A DNA stretch of 64,000 nucleotides, taken from the NCBI GenBank assembly GCA_032622095.1, contig CP136062.1, positions 12,367,710 to 12,431,709 of the forward strand, read 5' to 3'. The first letter of the stretch is position 1. Each line of letters starts with the position of its first letter. The notes below the pieces were generated by a model. That model was not told the origin of the DNA. It did not search any database and saw only the letters and a list, made by a program, of their open reading frames with translations. Positions 32,025 through 42,872 of the stretch are shown in pieces. This DNA is from Siphonodentalium dalli (lineage: Eukaryota; Mollusca; Scaphopoda; Gadilida; Siphonodentaliidae). The position numbers and the translations under genes are program-made.

Positions 32025-33099
32025 TTTCCTGGGTATTAAATAATAAATATGAATCGAAGACCCCTGTCTGGAAACGCTTATATTAATTAATAATTATTTT
32101 ATTTCTAAATTTCTGGTATAATACATAAAATCAATTGGGTCATCTTAACGGGCTATTTTTAGAACAGATCAGCCATGAAACTTCAGGCGAGGCGAAAACA
32201 TTCGGAGCATTGCAAGTGGGAGAACTCTATCGTGTTAGCACTTACCACCAAGGCAAAATGTCAGATATTTTGCTCTGCAACCTCAGGCATACATGTACAC
32301 CACTTATTGTGCCTTTATAGACAAAACTAGCTGAAACAGGCTCCCTTCCACTTTATTCACCATCGGAAGGTGCCTTTGGCTTCGCACACATTTTGATCGT
32401 TTAAATGTTTTGATTTAAAAAAAAAAATATTTAAATTATATTTCGTTTTTTTAAATCGAAATTTTGAAAAACTAATGCTGTTATAACATTCATCAGGGTT
32501 CCCCGAGTCACCAGACCAAATTTGGTTGAAATGGATCCATGAGTCGGGGGGGACAGACAGGCAGACAGATCCTACCCTTATATATACAGAATACCCAATC
32601 TTCAGTTTGTCAGTGTTTATGCACAGAACAAAGTTATTTTTGTCTTCAAATCAGGTTTTAATATGAATCGTACGTGACACGTAATGGAGCAACCACACAT
32701 GATGTGCCTCAAATTTGTTGTTTTTTTTGGCGACATAACGCTAAGAATTATTTATGTAACATCATGCAGTGGTCACGGCGGAGACGACATGCCAAATTGA
32801 CAAAACGTGTTGTTGATTGTAAAATCTTGTCTGGATTATCGTCATGATTTTTCTTTTTCATTAAGTTGACCAACCAAATTGGTCTAAATGAAATTAATAG
32901 ACTTAAATCACATGTGAATTCTTCGTAAGTTGTGATGTGGTTACTTTCATTTTTATCGCGATTCTTCATTTCCAATTCCGCGTTTTTTGCAATCTCCACA
33001 CGGTTGCTAACCGGAAGTCATGTGACAATTTCTCCAAAATCTATACCCGCGATCTTGAAAAATCACTGATGGATATAGAAAAAATTATAATGTGACATC
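32025..33099. other. Intergenic, nothing recognised
   Basis: Non-coding. A stretch near 32490-32560 (CAGACCAAATTTGGTTGAAA) looks like dispersed repeat DNA. Short open frames at 32135 and 32748 have no supporting features. Confidence 0.4.
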
Positions 33100-33835
33100 A
33101 TTCACCTGCCTTAGGTATAAGCACCCTTGGTGGTTGCTATGACGTCATTCACCTGCCTTAGGTATAAGCACCCTTGATGGTTGCTATAAAAATTATGTTT
33201 GTTGTAACTGTGGCCCGACAAAAGACAAACCTTTAAAATTCATTGTCATCATTGTATAGCCTATGATTGTTTATTTTCTTTCTTAAATGTTTTTGTTGGT
33301 TTTTGAGTTGTTTTCATGAATAATATAAGTTTTATATACAAACAAATCTTGTTTTGTGATACCCATATTATATGAACAGGGGGATGCTCGTATCCCGGTC
33401 CTACAGTAGAGGCACCCCTGTCTTGTGATACTCATAATATATGAACAGGGGGATGCTCGTATCCCGGTCCTACAGTAGAGGCACCCCCGTCTTGTGATAC
33501 CCATAATATATGAACAGGGGGATGCTCGTATCCCGGTCCTACAGTAGAGGCACCCCTGTCTTGTGATACTCATAATATATGAACAGGGGGATGCTCGTAT
33601 CCCGGTCCTACAGTAGAGGCACCCCCGTCTTGTGATACCCATAATATATGAACAGGGGGATGCTCGTATCCCGGTCCTACAGTAGAGGCACCCCCGTCTT
33701 GTGATACCCATAATATATGAACAGGGGGATGCTCGTATCCCGGTCCTACAGTAGAGGCACCCCCGTCTTGTGATACCCATAATATATGAACAGGGGGATG
33801 CTCGTATCCCGGTCCTACAGTAGAGGCACCCCTGT
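33100..33835. repeat. Two-copy 49-bp repeat and a 69-bp minisatellite (~7 copies)
   Basis: CATTCACCTGCCTTAGGTAT is duplicated at ~33101 and ~33146. From ~33352, monomers of 69 bp contain ATATGAACAGGGGGATGCTC and GTATCCCGGTCCTACAGTAG. The 165-codon reverse frame exists only because 69 is a multiple of three. Confidence 0.92.
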
Positions 33836-33937
33836 CTTGGATTCCGGTAGTGGAAACTTCACTAATGATGTCCAGAGCAGTCTACATGGCAGCAGTTTAC
33901 AAATGTCAAGATAAAGGTAACAAAAATAGAATATAAC

Positions 33938-34078
33938 AGCCTAGCACACCTTAATTGGATTAACAGCCTAGCACACCTTAATTGGATTAACAGCCTAGCA
34001 CACCTTAATTGGATTAACAGCCTAGCACACCTTAATTGGATTAACAGCCTAGCACACCTTAATTGGATTAACAGCATC
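33938..34078. repeat. 27-bp minisatellite, 5 copies
   Basis: Monomer ATTAACAGCCTAGCACACC plus TTAATTGG, identical copies. Confidence 0.93.
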
Positions 34079-34340
34079 TAAATGTGAATTTGTTCGGGTT
34101 CATGGTGCCCATGTCCGTTGTAAGCAATATAAGTTATAGAACAGTCAGAATGGAGTTATATAAATTAAAAACAAGGTAACCCACCAGACAAAACTTTAGT
34201 GAATGACTTCCAACTACACGTCACCAGGATATGGCAAAACCGCACCTGGTATTTTAATCAAAGGGCCATAACTCGTGTGAACATCGGCGGGGGGGGGGGG
34301 GGGACCCAAATTCTAACTTAACCTGTATTTTGTCAAATTA
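34079..34340. other. Intergenic, short G-run
   Basis: Contains AAAGGGCCATAACTCGTG (~34251), a phrase that I associate with molluscan repeats, and a run of 16 G (~34285). Confidence 0.4.
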
Positions 34341-34655
34341 AATATCCGTATACACAATGTAATGGCATCCAGGCGAGACCTATAATATCCGTATACACAA
34401 TGTAATGGCATCCAGGCGAGACCTATAATATCCGTATACACAATGTAATGGCATCCAGGCGAGACCTATAATATCCGTATACACAATGTAATGGCATCCA
34501 GGCGAGACCTATAATATCCGTATACACAATGTAATGACATCCAGGCGAGACCTATAATATCCGTATACACAATGTAATGGCATCCAGGTGAGACATATAA
34601 TATCCGTATACACAATGTAATGGCATCCAGGCGAGACCTATAATATCCGTTGGAT
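34341..34655. repeat. 43-bp minisatellite, ~7 copies
   Basis: Monomer AATATCCGTATACACAATGT then AATGGCATCCAGGCGAGACC and TAT, with single changes in copies at ~34536 and ~34588. It ends inside a family E element. Confidence 0.93.
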
Positions 34656-34950
34656 ATTAATATTGACGTGTGGGTGGGAACGAGTAATTTTGGGGTCATT
34701 GGCCAAAGAACATGGCCGTCAGCAGCCATCTTGGATTTTATTCTTTGCTGCATGCATGACTAAATCCTTTGACACGGGCTACAGGTCGTAACTTTGGTCT
34801 GATCATCATGAAATTTGTCATGGCTGTTGACATTGGGATGTAGATGGGAACAAGTCTATTTGGGGTCATTCAACCAAAAAACATGGCTGCCAGCGGCCAT
34901 CTTGGACTTCAAAATTCAATCCATTAACAGGGGCTACAGGTCGGAAATAT
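34655..34950. mobile_element. Family E element, partial
   Basis: GTCAGCAGCCATCTTGGATT, CTACAGGTCGTAACTTTGGT and ATGAAATTTGTCATGGCTG match 19027-19457. Both termini are missing. Confidence 0.75.
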
Positions 34951-35750
34951 ATCATCATCTGAACTTAAGAAATTAATATATTAATATATAATTAACTTAA
35001 CACAAACTTAACACAAATTTAATATTCGGGCCAACATGGCCCTGAAAGCTGGGCCAGCTCGCCCCAAAAACTGTCTGGACCGAGTTGGCCCTGGGACGAG
35101 TGGGCCCGGATCCATATGGAATGCTACTCCAAAACTTTGACATGTAGCACCAAGACCACGGAACTGGACCTGGTGGATCCATGTAATATGGCCGCGAGTT
35201 AATGACAGGGCGTATAGGCTGACATTGTTCACGTGTGATTTTCCAACAATCTATTCTGATCTATTGGTGGGGAATGTGTTGTTGTTAGACCAACATTTGC
35301 ATACTTTCCTACTTTTGGTAAAATAATTAGCATTTATAAATTCTCCAACCTTAGTGTTGGGGGGGGGGGGGGGTGTCAGGTTGGAAATTTCCAACAATTT
35401 GAATGCTAGATTTTGCAATTTCATGTTCAGATTTCAAAATTTCCTTGCACCACCGGGCCGAACCATGGCCGGCCCATGTATCCGTTAATCCAAAATGAAC
35501 GTACTTGGTCGGCCCGGTGTGTCCTGATCCCTCTCCAGTGGCACAGAAAGGGTCACCAGGTTACAAAGAAAAGGACCAGTCTATCGCACGAAATTCGACA
35601 ACTGTCTAAATTTCTAGATCATGGAAGTAAATGTACATTTTAATGAATGATTTTCGTGTCAAAGTTGGTATAACTGCTTTGCATGTGAATGGAAATTGCT
35701 ATCTAGCTGTCGTCTGCCATTGTTTTTGCGACTCTCAGTGTTTATTATAT
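34951..35750. other. Intergenic, GC-rich patches, no gene recognised
   Basis: GGCCC-rich segments (35030-35110, 35445-35520) and a poly-G run (~35358). Overlapping short frames do not resemble known proteins. Confidence 0.4.
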
Positions 35751-35764
35751 CTCTTGTTGGATAG

Positions 35765-35812
35765 ACTGGTTCCTGATCGAAAGCTGCACAGATCTGAAAC
35801 GTAGTAACCTGA
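35765..35812 (+). pseudogene. Decayed hammerhead-like / Penelope-like terminal relic
   Basis: GGTT (35769-35772) pairs with AACC (35806-35809) around CTGATCGA (one base inserted relative to CTGATGA) and GAAA (35796-35799), followed by self-complementary ACGT and a cleavage-type TA. Stem II is poor. The arrangement copies 5182-5238 but the core is broken. Confidence 0.45.
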
Positions 35813-36324
35813 CTCCTCGAGCCCCAGTGGCCAGTTAAAACTGCTAATTAAGTATAGGATATTCCCCGAGGTAATTATTTGGACGAATGCACGACAGCGA
35901 GGGGAATAACTGTATTAAACCTCAGTATTTAAAGAATAACAAGACGAAAATAAAATTTTCGCCATATTTTACTTAGAAATTTGTCAACGATATTACAATG
36001 TATGATATATTTAACTAAAAGTCAATAAAAATTTTAACGAAAAACGTGATCATGACCATTAAACAAGTTCCGAGTCTGTCAGACAAATAAAGATTTGTAC
36101 GCAAATTCAATTGACACTTTAAACGCGCTGATTAAGTTTTCCGATTAAACAACATGAGTTTATCCTAATAATATAATGCTTATAGGACTATTGTCTCACT
36201 GATCACCAGCGACATTATTTCACCTTAAATGTGTTAACTAATCAACGCGCGCTACCTATGTTGTGTTCACCAGAATAAATGCACCCGCAAGGTGGGGGTA
36301 TTTTAAGATCTACACACAACCAAC
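35813..36324. other. Intergenic, AT-rich
   Basis: An inverted ATTCCCCGAGG / CGAGGGGAATA pair (35872-35910). Otherwise nothing recognised. Confidence 0.35.
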
Positions 36325-36864
36325 ATGGACTCAGATGATGAATTTAGAAATACTATGACCCAGTCAACGTATTGAGTGGAATCGTCATCAGACGGGGATC
36401 ATGTAATTGAGGGATACTGGATTGTTAAACCGATCGCATATAGACGACATAGAGGAGATATGATAGAATGCTACAAAATTTTCAATACATATGACCCGGA
36501 AGTAGCAAATATACTGACACGGAACTCCGAATCCAAAACCAGAGGCCACAACTTCAAGCTGCTTTTAGAAGGGGCAACCAGAGACACAAGAAAACACACT
36601 TTTAGTCAGAGAGTTGTGGAGCCCTGGAACCAATTAGCAGAAGAGGTAGTCAACGCCGACAGTTTAAACCAATTCAAAAATCGACTAGATGATTAGTGGA
36701 TGGAACAAGAGGTGAGACTTGATTTTAAAGCAAAATTGGGTTTGACAAGTTCACAGACGAGTCGGGCGTTAGATAGACTTAACAACATAGGGTCTGAATT
36801 TGGTGAATTCGGAGAGCCAGACACAGAAGACGTGGATATAGTGGCAGAAGCCAGCGTCCACTAA
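36325..36864 (+). pseudogene. LINE (CR1/Jockey-type) reverse-transcriptase 3' end, two in-frame stops
   Basis: One frame runs from ATG 36325 (MDSDDEFRNTMTQSTY), TGA at 36373, then to TAG at 36694 and on to TAA at 36862-36864. The middle, YRRHRGDMIECYKIFN, TRGHNFKLL, and SQRVVEPWNQLAEEVV then NQFKNRLDD, is the standard carboxy terminus of CR1/Jockey-type retrotransposon polymerases. After the TAG, WMEQEVRLDFKAKLGL continues that homology, so the TAG replaces a sense codon. The acidic residues before ~36440 and after ~36750 are not typical of LINEs and may be host-derived or divergent. Confidence 0.8.
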
Positions 36865-36942
36865 CAGCATAAGGTATCATAAGGTATGTTTCGTTTGTCG
36901 AAATTTCGACACAATATATACTTTCTGACGTATATATTAGGT

Positions 36943-37029
36943 TTGGAAGAGGACTTTAACTTTCGGAATAGTGAATCGGACCACAACCTATTACCGGATT
37001 ATGGCGACATAGTGGAGTCTGCATTGTAA
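36943..37029 (+). CDS. Possible short terminal exon, unidentified
   Basis: After an acceptor-like CGTATATATTAG (ending 36940), an open segment reads LEEDFNFRNSESDHNLLPDY then GDIVESAL and TAA. Its acidic composition resembles the segments flanking the LINE remnant. No partner exon is proven and no family is recognised. Confidence 0.25.
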   Translation: MEEDFNFRNSESDHNLLPDYGDIVESAL

Positions 37030-37166
37030 TCACCGAACACGGTTCAGTTTCTCATTTTATTGATTAGTCACACCAATTTGACCTTCCGGTGTGTCAGCAA
37101 GTGGAGAGCACACCAAAACAATGACTTGTGATTGTTATGACAATACCTGGGGAATAAAATTGTTAA

Positions 37167-37749
37167 AGGGGTACTGTACGCCATTTTCATTAAATTTCCG
37201 GTGACAACAACGATCTAATATCGATAATATATAGAAACATAAGTAATTTGAGTCGAAGATGTATCCTGTAAACGCTCCGGTTAATAGGCTATCTTAAAAT
37301 TTAATAATTTAAAAGTTAATAATTTGATATAAATTGAATTTATGACTGGAGCCATAAAATGGCGTCAATTAAATTACGAATTACCGTAATCAAAAACAGT
37401 AATTGAGGGATACTGGATTGTTAAACCGATCGCACACACGATCGCTTAAAATATTATGATGATACGGGGAGAACACTCAAGCCACTCACTGACTAGCGAC
37501 GATACAATAACTTAAATGATTATATGGGACTAGTATGCATATAATATAACTTTTATTTGATTCATTTGGTTGAAAACTTTACAAAAATTACTCGACAACG
37601 ACAATTTGTATTTTTGCATTCCGGTAAATTTGTCATCCGTAACATGACTTCGTACTCAACAGACTTTCAAATAATGGAAAAATTGTTACCTTATTCTCCG
37701 ACTCGGAGACTATAGAAACCAACAACAACATTTGGCGTACAGTACCCCT
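37167..37749. mobile_element. TTAA element with AGGGGTACTGTACGCCA ends
   Basis: TTAA at 37163-37166 and 37750-37753. Ends AGGGGTACTGTACGCCA and TGGCGTACAGTACCCCT. The flanks (AAAATTG / AGAATGTAAGAAAAAAT) rejoin to a family B interior sequence. It contains a 36-base exact copy of 36403-36438. Confidence 0.83.
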
Positions 37750-37854
37750 TTAAAGAATGTAAGAAAAAATGAAAAAAATTGTAATTTTTTTTAAAGAATG
37801 GAAGAAATAATGATACAAAAATGATCAAAATACGCCCCCTGGTGGAATATTTAT

Positions 37855-37935
37855 ATAATAATGTTTATACTCGACTCGAATAAAATATATTTTACCCTCA
37901 GAAGCCAAGGAAATAGTACTTTAGGAGCATTGATA
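37855..37935. mobile_element. Family F right-end remnant
   Basis: CTCGACTCGAATAAAATAT and AGCCAAGGAAATAGTACTTT resemble 30940-31000 with several changes. Confidence 0.6.
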
Positions 37936-38007
37936 GGGATTATGCATCTTTAACCACACACAAGCCATCTTACATTTAATTTCGATATATAAATAGTCCA
38001 ATCTGGC

Positions 38008-38376
38008 CTGCATGAGGCCCCCACCCCCCTGGAATACGGAATACCACTTAACACAGAGGGTGGAATACGGAATATTAGTTAACAACCATATGGAATTTTC
38101 CAGATACATTTTCTATTGCCGTACGAACGGCAGTCATGCTGCAGTGTCCACGTCTAAAATTGTCTAAAATGTCAAACCGTGAATTTATTGTGACAAAAAT
38201 CGCATTTATATTATTATTATGATCATTTTTTGGAAAGTGTCGAAGGTAGGCGTACGAATACCGGTATTTTTGGAATACCGAATACCTCCCTACCAGAGAG
38301 GCCGGAATACGGCGTACCTCATAACAGGGCGTGGAATACGGCGTATGAAAAGGGGGGTGGGGGCCTCCCGCATGCA
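38008..38376. mobile_element. Inverted-repeat element with GGCCCCCACCCCCCT ends
   Basis: CATGAGGCCCCCACCCCCCT at the left, AGGGGGGTGGGGGCCTCC at the right, and internal GGAATACGGNATACC repeats near both ends. Open frames inside are by-products. Confidence 0.65.
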
Positions 38377-38454
38377 TGGTAATTCGCGGACCTGGGGTTA
38401 TTATATTTGATGTGAATGTAAACATAAATATATTTAATATGCATCGCAATCAGA

Positions 38455-38935
38455 GTGGAAATGCAAAGGATATCCCGCCGCGATGTAACGATATGTAAGC
38501 AGTGTATAGGTTTTACCAGGGGAGCTCCCACAGTGACGTCGCAATGTTTTTCATTGAGGTGGTCCGGGGTGGGGGGGGGTGGGTGGTTACAAGGTAGTCC
38601 GCAGATCGGGGCGTATTTTATGTGCATAAATATAAATAATTATATTTATTCATGCATGGCATTCAGTGAGTATATACCAGGGACGTACTCCGACGTGTTT
38701 CGTTGGGGGGGGGCGTATATGCGGGGGTGTATAGTCATAGAAACTGGGCGTATTTTATGCGAAAGATCATTAGATCTCCAGCCGTTATATAACGATGTGT
38801 AAGCAGCACAATAACTGATGGAGTTATATACATAGGAGCGTAGATTGACGCTTTTCGTTTAGTTGGGGGGGGGGGGGGGGGGGGGGGGTGTCATAATAGT
38901 CCGCAAAACTAGACCGGGGGCATAGTATTCAGCAA
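38455..38935. repeat. Degenerate ~150-bp repeat with poly-G, about 3 copies
   Basis: Recurring order: TAACGATRTGTAAGCAG, TTTTCRTTNAGTTGGGGGG, TAGTCCGCA, GGGCGTATTTTATG. A run of ~23 G lies at ~38865. A further copy is at ~41240-41310. Confidence 0.6.
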
Positions 38936-38969
38936 CACTTGGGGCATTTAATGCAACTGCAAACATATA

Positions 38970-39434
38970 TGTGACCCGCCATATCAAATCCAGTCCTAAG
39001 TCGGGATTTTTTTTACCCTGTGCCAATGCATTCTCTTATATATGCGAGTCGACCATAGGTCGCCTCGCATATATAAGAGAATGCATTGGCCTAACAATTT
39101 TTTATCATTTTATTTTAAATAAAATGTTGCTTACAATTTTTAGGACATAAAATAAAAAAAACATCCATTACCCTGCATGGAGCCTCACACATATATAGAA
39201 GCATATAGAAGAGTGTCGTCTGCTCATGTTTGTCTGGGGCTCTGTATGGGTGAAATTATAAAATTGTTAAAGAATACAAGAAAAAATTATTAAAATTGTA
39301 AAAAAAAATTAGGCCAATGCATTCTCTTATATATGCGAGGCGACCTATGGTCGACTCGCATATATAAGAGAATGCATTGGCACAGGGTAAAAAACAATCC
39401 CGACTTACGACTGGATATGATATGGCGGGTCACA
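38970..39434. mobile_element. Complete family B composite MITE, TA-flanked
   Basis: TGTGACCCGCCATATCAAAT at the left and its complement at the right; TA on both sides (38968-38969, 39435-39436). Same internal order as 25153-25610. Confidence 0.9.
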
Positions 39435-39519
39435 TATGTCTTCACCTTTAGAATTTAGAACAGATGTGCAAAGGATATATACCCCGCATGCAGCTACATG
39501 TACATGTATATGTGACCAC

Positions 39520-39600
39520 ATATAAGGTTACAGTGATGTAATTCGATTGGTAGCTCCCTCCAACGGATTTTCGGCCAAGATACAGGAGAGAATTAAAAAC
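39520..39600. mobile_element. Possible diverged end of the macrosatellite MITE
   Basis: GGTTACAGTGATGTAATTCG followed by GGTAGCTCC, CGGAT and AGGAGAGAAT aligns with the macrosatellite MITE start (GGTTACACTGGTGTAAAT, TTCCGAG, CGGAT, AGGAGAGAAT). The match is imperfect. Confidence 0.45.
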
Positions 39601-39744
39601 AATTCTGGGCTGTGGTTGGCTCTGTCTCCCTCAGAAAATAACAAAATAATCGGACGAAGACGTAGCCATAGAAACCAGGGGTAAAAGATGTTGCTCTGCC
39701 CCCCCCCCCCTTGTAGAAGAAACCATACTGATATGGACAAAGAG

Positions 39745-40205
39745 CACCCCGTGTACGTGGTATCGCCAAACCCCGGCCGAGTGTATCACCAAACCAGAAA
39801 ATGCGGTTTTGATAGATGAACATATCTTCACTCAGATGAAGCTATATCTCCCAGTTAAATGGTGATATCCACTATTCAAAACATAAAGTAGACACTTTTT
39901 GACGTCAGGTAGTTCGTTTGAAACATTATTATCAGTCATAGATGGCGGATAATGCGTGTATCAATAGAAAAATATGTGTTTAATTAACCATAAATTGTCT
40001 AGCCTGCAGAGCGGTTCGCAAAAATACTATCTGCGTCCAAGTGTGGGTATACCCACCATAATTTCGGGTATCAACGCCGCAGATCGATCTTGCGATGAGA
40101 TGTCGCTAAACCATCAGCATCTTAGGGAAGATATGTTTATTTATCAAAACCGCATTTTATTTGGTGATACCCCCAGGTTTGGCAATACCACGTACACGGG
40201 GGTGA
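39745..40205. mobile_element. Inverted-repeat element (~460 bp)
   Basis: Arm CCCGTGTACGTGGTATCGCC ... CAAACCAGAAAATGCGGTTT (39748-39843) is mirrored by AAACCGCATTTTATTTGGTG ... ACCACGTACACGGG (40112-40205). The loop of ~270 bases is unassigned. Confidence 0.7.
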
Positions 40206-40263
40206 AGGGGCGCGAGCCTGCGTCCATGTAGTCACCACTTAGTGACTTTTGTAGAGCAAATCC

Positions 40264-40400
40264 GTGCTCATATCAGCAGCATTTTCATTTTCTACCACAA
40301 CCACTACTACCACTCTCATTTTCTCAATCACCACCGTTATCAACATAGTCACCATAATCATCATCATCTTTGCCACCATCATATGTACTTCACACCACCA
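40264..40400. repeat. ACC/ATC-rich triplet microsatellite
   Basis: Imperfect CCACCACTACTACCACT and ATCATCATCATC runs; short open frames here reflect this. Confidence 0.75.
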
Positions 40401-40442
40401 TATTGTAGAACAAATACCATGCATCAAATTAAGCGAACTTTT

Positions 40443-40903
40443 AAAGGAACTCAATCCGATCAGAGGGTCCTAAATTACTATTTCTTTGGCTTTGGGGGTA
40501 AAAAATATTTGATTCGAGTTATTAGAGCTCAGAGTTATTAGATATTGATTTTTGAAATTTGTAATTTTCTCGAGATGTGTACTAATAATTGCCCCTAAGT
40601 TTGTAAATTTCTCGAGATGTGTACTAATAATTTCCACAGAAGCCCTTATTCAAACGTATTCAAACAGACGAAGATGGATAACTCTAAAATCAAGTGTATT
40701 AATAACGCAATTTTGACTGAGACCATCCTTTTGACGGTGTGTTTCTGGGCCAGAAAAAATAGAAATAACAAAACTTCAAAAATTGATATCTGATCACTCT
40801 GAGCGTTTATAGGTAGGTTCATCGACTCGAATCAATTATTTTTTATCCCCGAAGCCAAAGAAATAGTAATTTATGAGGGCCCGATCGGATTGAGTACCTT
40901 CAA
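40443..40903. mobile_element. Family F MITE, second copy
   Basis: AAAGGAACTCAATCCGATCA to GGATTGAGTACCTTC, very similar to 30555-31018, with a short deletion after TTTGATTCGAG. Confidence 0.85.
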
Positions 40904-41518
40904 TCTACATGTAAAGGACGTAAAACCTTGAAAAACCTTCCTTTATCCATTAGACGGGTCCTGATTTTATTCAAATACTCCTGAGGCATACTATATACAT
41001 AATATATTAAAATCTGACATTTGCACAACCACGGGCTGTTCTCAATCAACTGTTTTATTAACATAGAATATAATAGTTTATTAACCAAAATATATGAGTG
41101 TAAAATATGTGTAATTTTTCACCCCACACCACTTTTGTATTTTGCACATAAATGATATGCACTGTTCAATTGTATCCCGCTCTGTTGTGTCATATTTGAC
41201 GATTTGAGTGAATAAATTGAAGGGATTACGCACAGGGGTGTCGATCGACGTTTTTCGTTTAGTTGGGGAGGGGGTGTCATAATTAATAGTCCGCCAAACC
41301 GGACGAAAATCGATACGTGAGCCTATTGTGACACTTCATCAATGCGATGCTTTATCCATGCAGCGACCACTTAGCGGTCCTCGGTGAGAATAATTAAGAG
41401 TACCTCTTAACCCGGGACATGTCTAATTTAACCCGGAGTCCTGTCTAAATTACCATGAAATAATCAATTCCAGATCCGGACCAGTGTTTTGTTAAAAAGA
41501 TCAGAGAGTCCGAGTTCT
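40904..41518. other. Intergenic stretch before the macrosatellite
   Basis: A further copy of the TTTTCGTTTAGTTGGGG repeat (~41250) and a short CCCGGGACATGTCTAATTTA duplication (~41412). No gene. Confidence 0.4.
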
Positions 41519-41969
41519 GGTTACACTGGTGTAAATAAGGTTCCGAGTGACATCTAGCGGATGCGGGAGGAATATATAGGAGAGAATAAAATAGACACTG
41601 GGCCCTGATTGGTCAATAGCCTTGTGTGCTTTTCACATAAAAAAATCATCACACCTCTTCCCTATGATTTCCCATAGGTAAAATAACCATTGGCACAGGA
41701 ATTAACCCTTTGTAGTGAAGTTTGAATTTTTTGGTGTGGTCTAAAATATGACTGTATTTTTTTATGCGGTTCTGACACTAGTTACGAAAACATAAGATTT
41801 AAAGGCGAATTCCCTGCTAGACAGACATGATTTTTTTGTGTAAAAAGTTTCCCAAAATGTCAATTTTTCAGATTTAAAGAAAATTTTGGACCCAACATTT
41901 ATATTGGCAACACTATACGCTAAAACGTTAGCACTGAGGCCTATGGAAAACATTTACACCAGTGTAACC
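41519..41969. mobile_element. 451-bp TA-type MITE within each macrosatellite unit (first copy)
   Basis: Ends GGTTACACTGGTGTAAAT and ATTTACACCAGTGTAACC. Internal copies are flanked by TA (CGCTTTA ... TAAAGGG). Fifteen full copies plus one cut by the window edge (63659). Non-coding. Confidence 0.9.
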
Positions 41970-42872
41970 TAAAGGGAAAAAATAGCTTTTTATCATTTTT
42001 GATTCCTGGGAGTCACTTTAAAGCATTTTAATGCATTTTACAGAGCCTGGTATTTCAGTCCAATGAATATCTCATGCTTGATGTGGCTATTCTTGCTGCT
42101 GATGCCTTCTTTCACTTACATCAGCCAAAAAAATAGTAAGATTTTTCATTAAAAAATGCCAATTTTTCAAGGTATTTTCAAATTTTTTCAAGGTGGTAAT
42201 AGTCACATGATAATGCAAATGACCCATAACATGGGCATGTCAACGACACATAATTCAATTGTTATAAGAACCTAATTTAACAAGTATTTTGGATTTTATA
42301 GCCAGTGATATACATATATATATCATAAAAGTGTGTCATTTCCACTGGTGGGTATGGTCATTTGAAGGTTAATAGCACTAAAACTTGGACACATTTAAGA
42401 AAATGCTTCAGCAATTCAAAGAGAGCATATCTTTATTCAACTAATTCAATGTACACCCACATCCAGTTATCTTGGATCACCCTTGCAGACCTGAAAATGT
42501 CATATTTTATTCTTCAATGTGCTGATAAAGTCATGCGCTTGATGCTCAGCTGATCAGATCTGGACTCAATGACCTCACATCACCAGAAGTTCTCTCATGG
42601 AAAGAATATTGAACAGTCTTCCATAGCTGATCCAAGTTTGCAACACCAGACCCCTAAAACTGAGTGAAAATGGGGCCTGAACATGACTGGTGGTGGAAAA
42701 TTGTGCTTTTTTGATGAATAATTTGTTAAAGGGGGTGGGGTTAAATTGTGTGTGATAAATAAAGAACCACAGAAGTGATATTGTTTTTGAACACATTTTT
42801 TCCATTGATGGGAAATTCTGAAGAAATGTAGGGAGTTACAATTATTCCGCGAAAAAGCGGGCTATCGCTTTA
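41970..42872. repeat. 903-bp macrosatellite body (first copy)
   Basis: No recognised protein. It has an exon-like 92-base segment (42044-42135) between TTTTACAG and GTAAGA, an AATAAA at ~42758, and a GCGAAAAAGCGGGC hairpin just before the next MITE. These are seen in every unit because the units are copies. Confidence 0.85.

Noticed and set aside
33283-33780. 165-codon repetitive reverse-strand protein
   Set aside because: Product of a 69-bp minisatellite.
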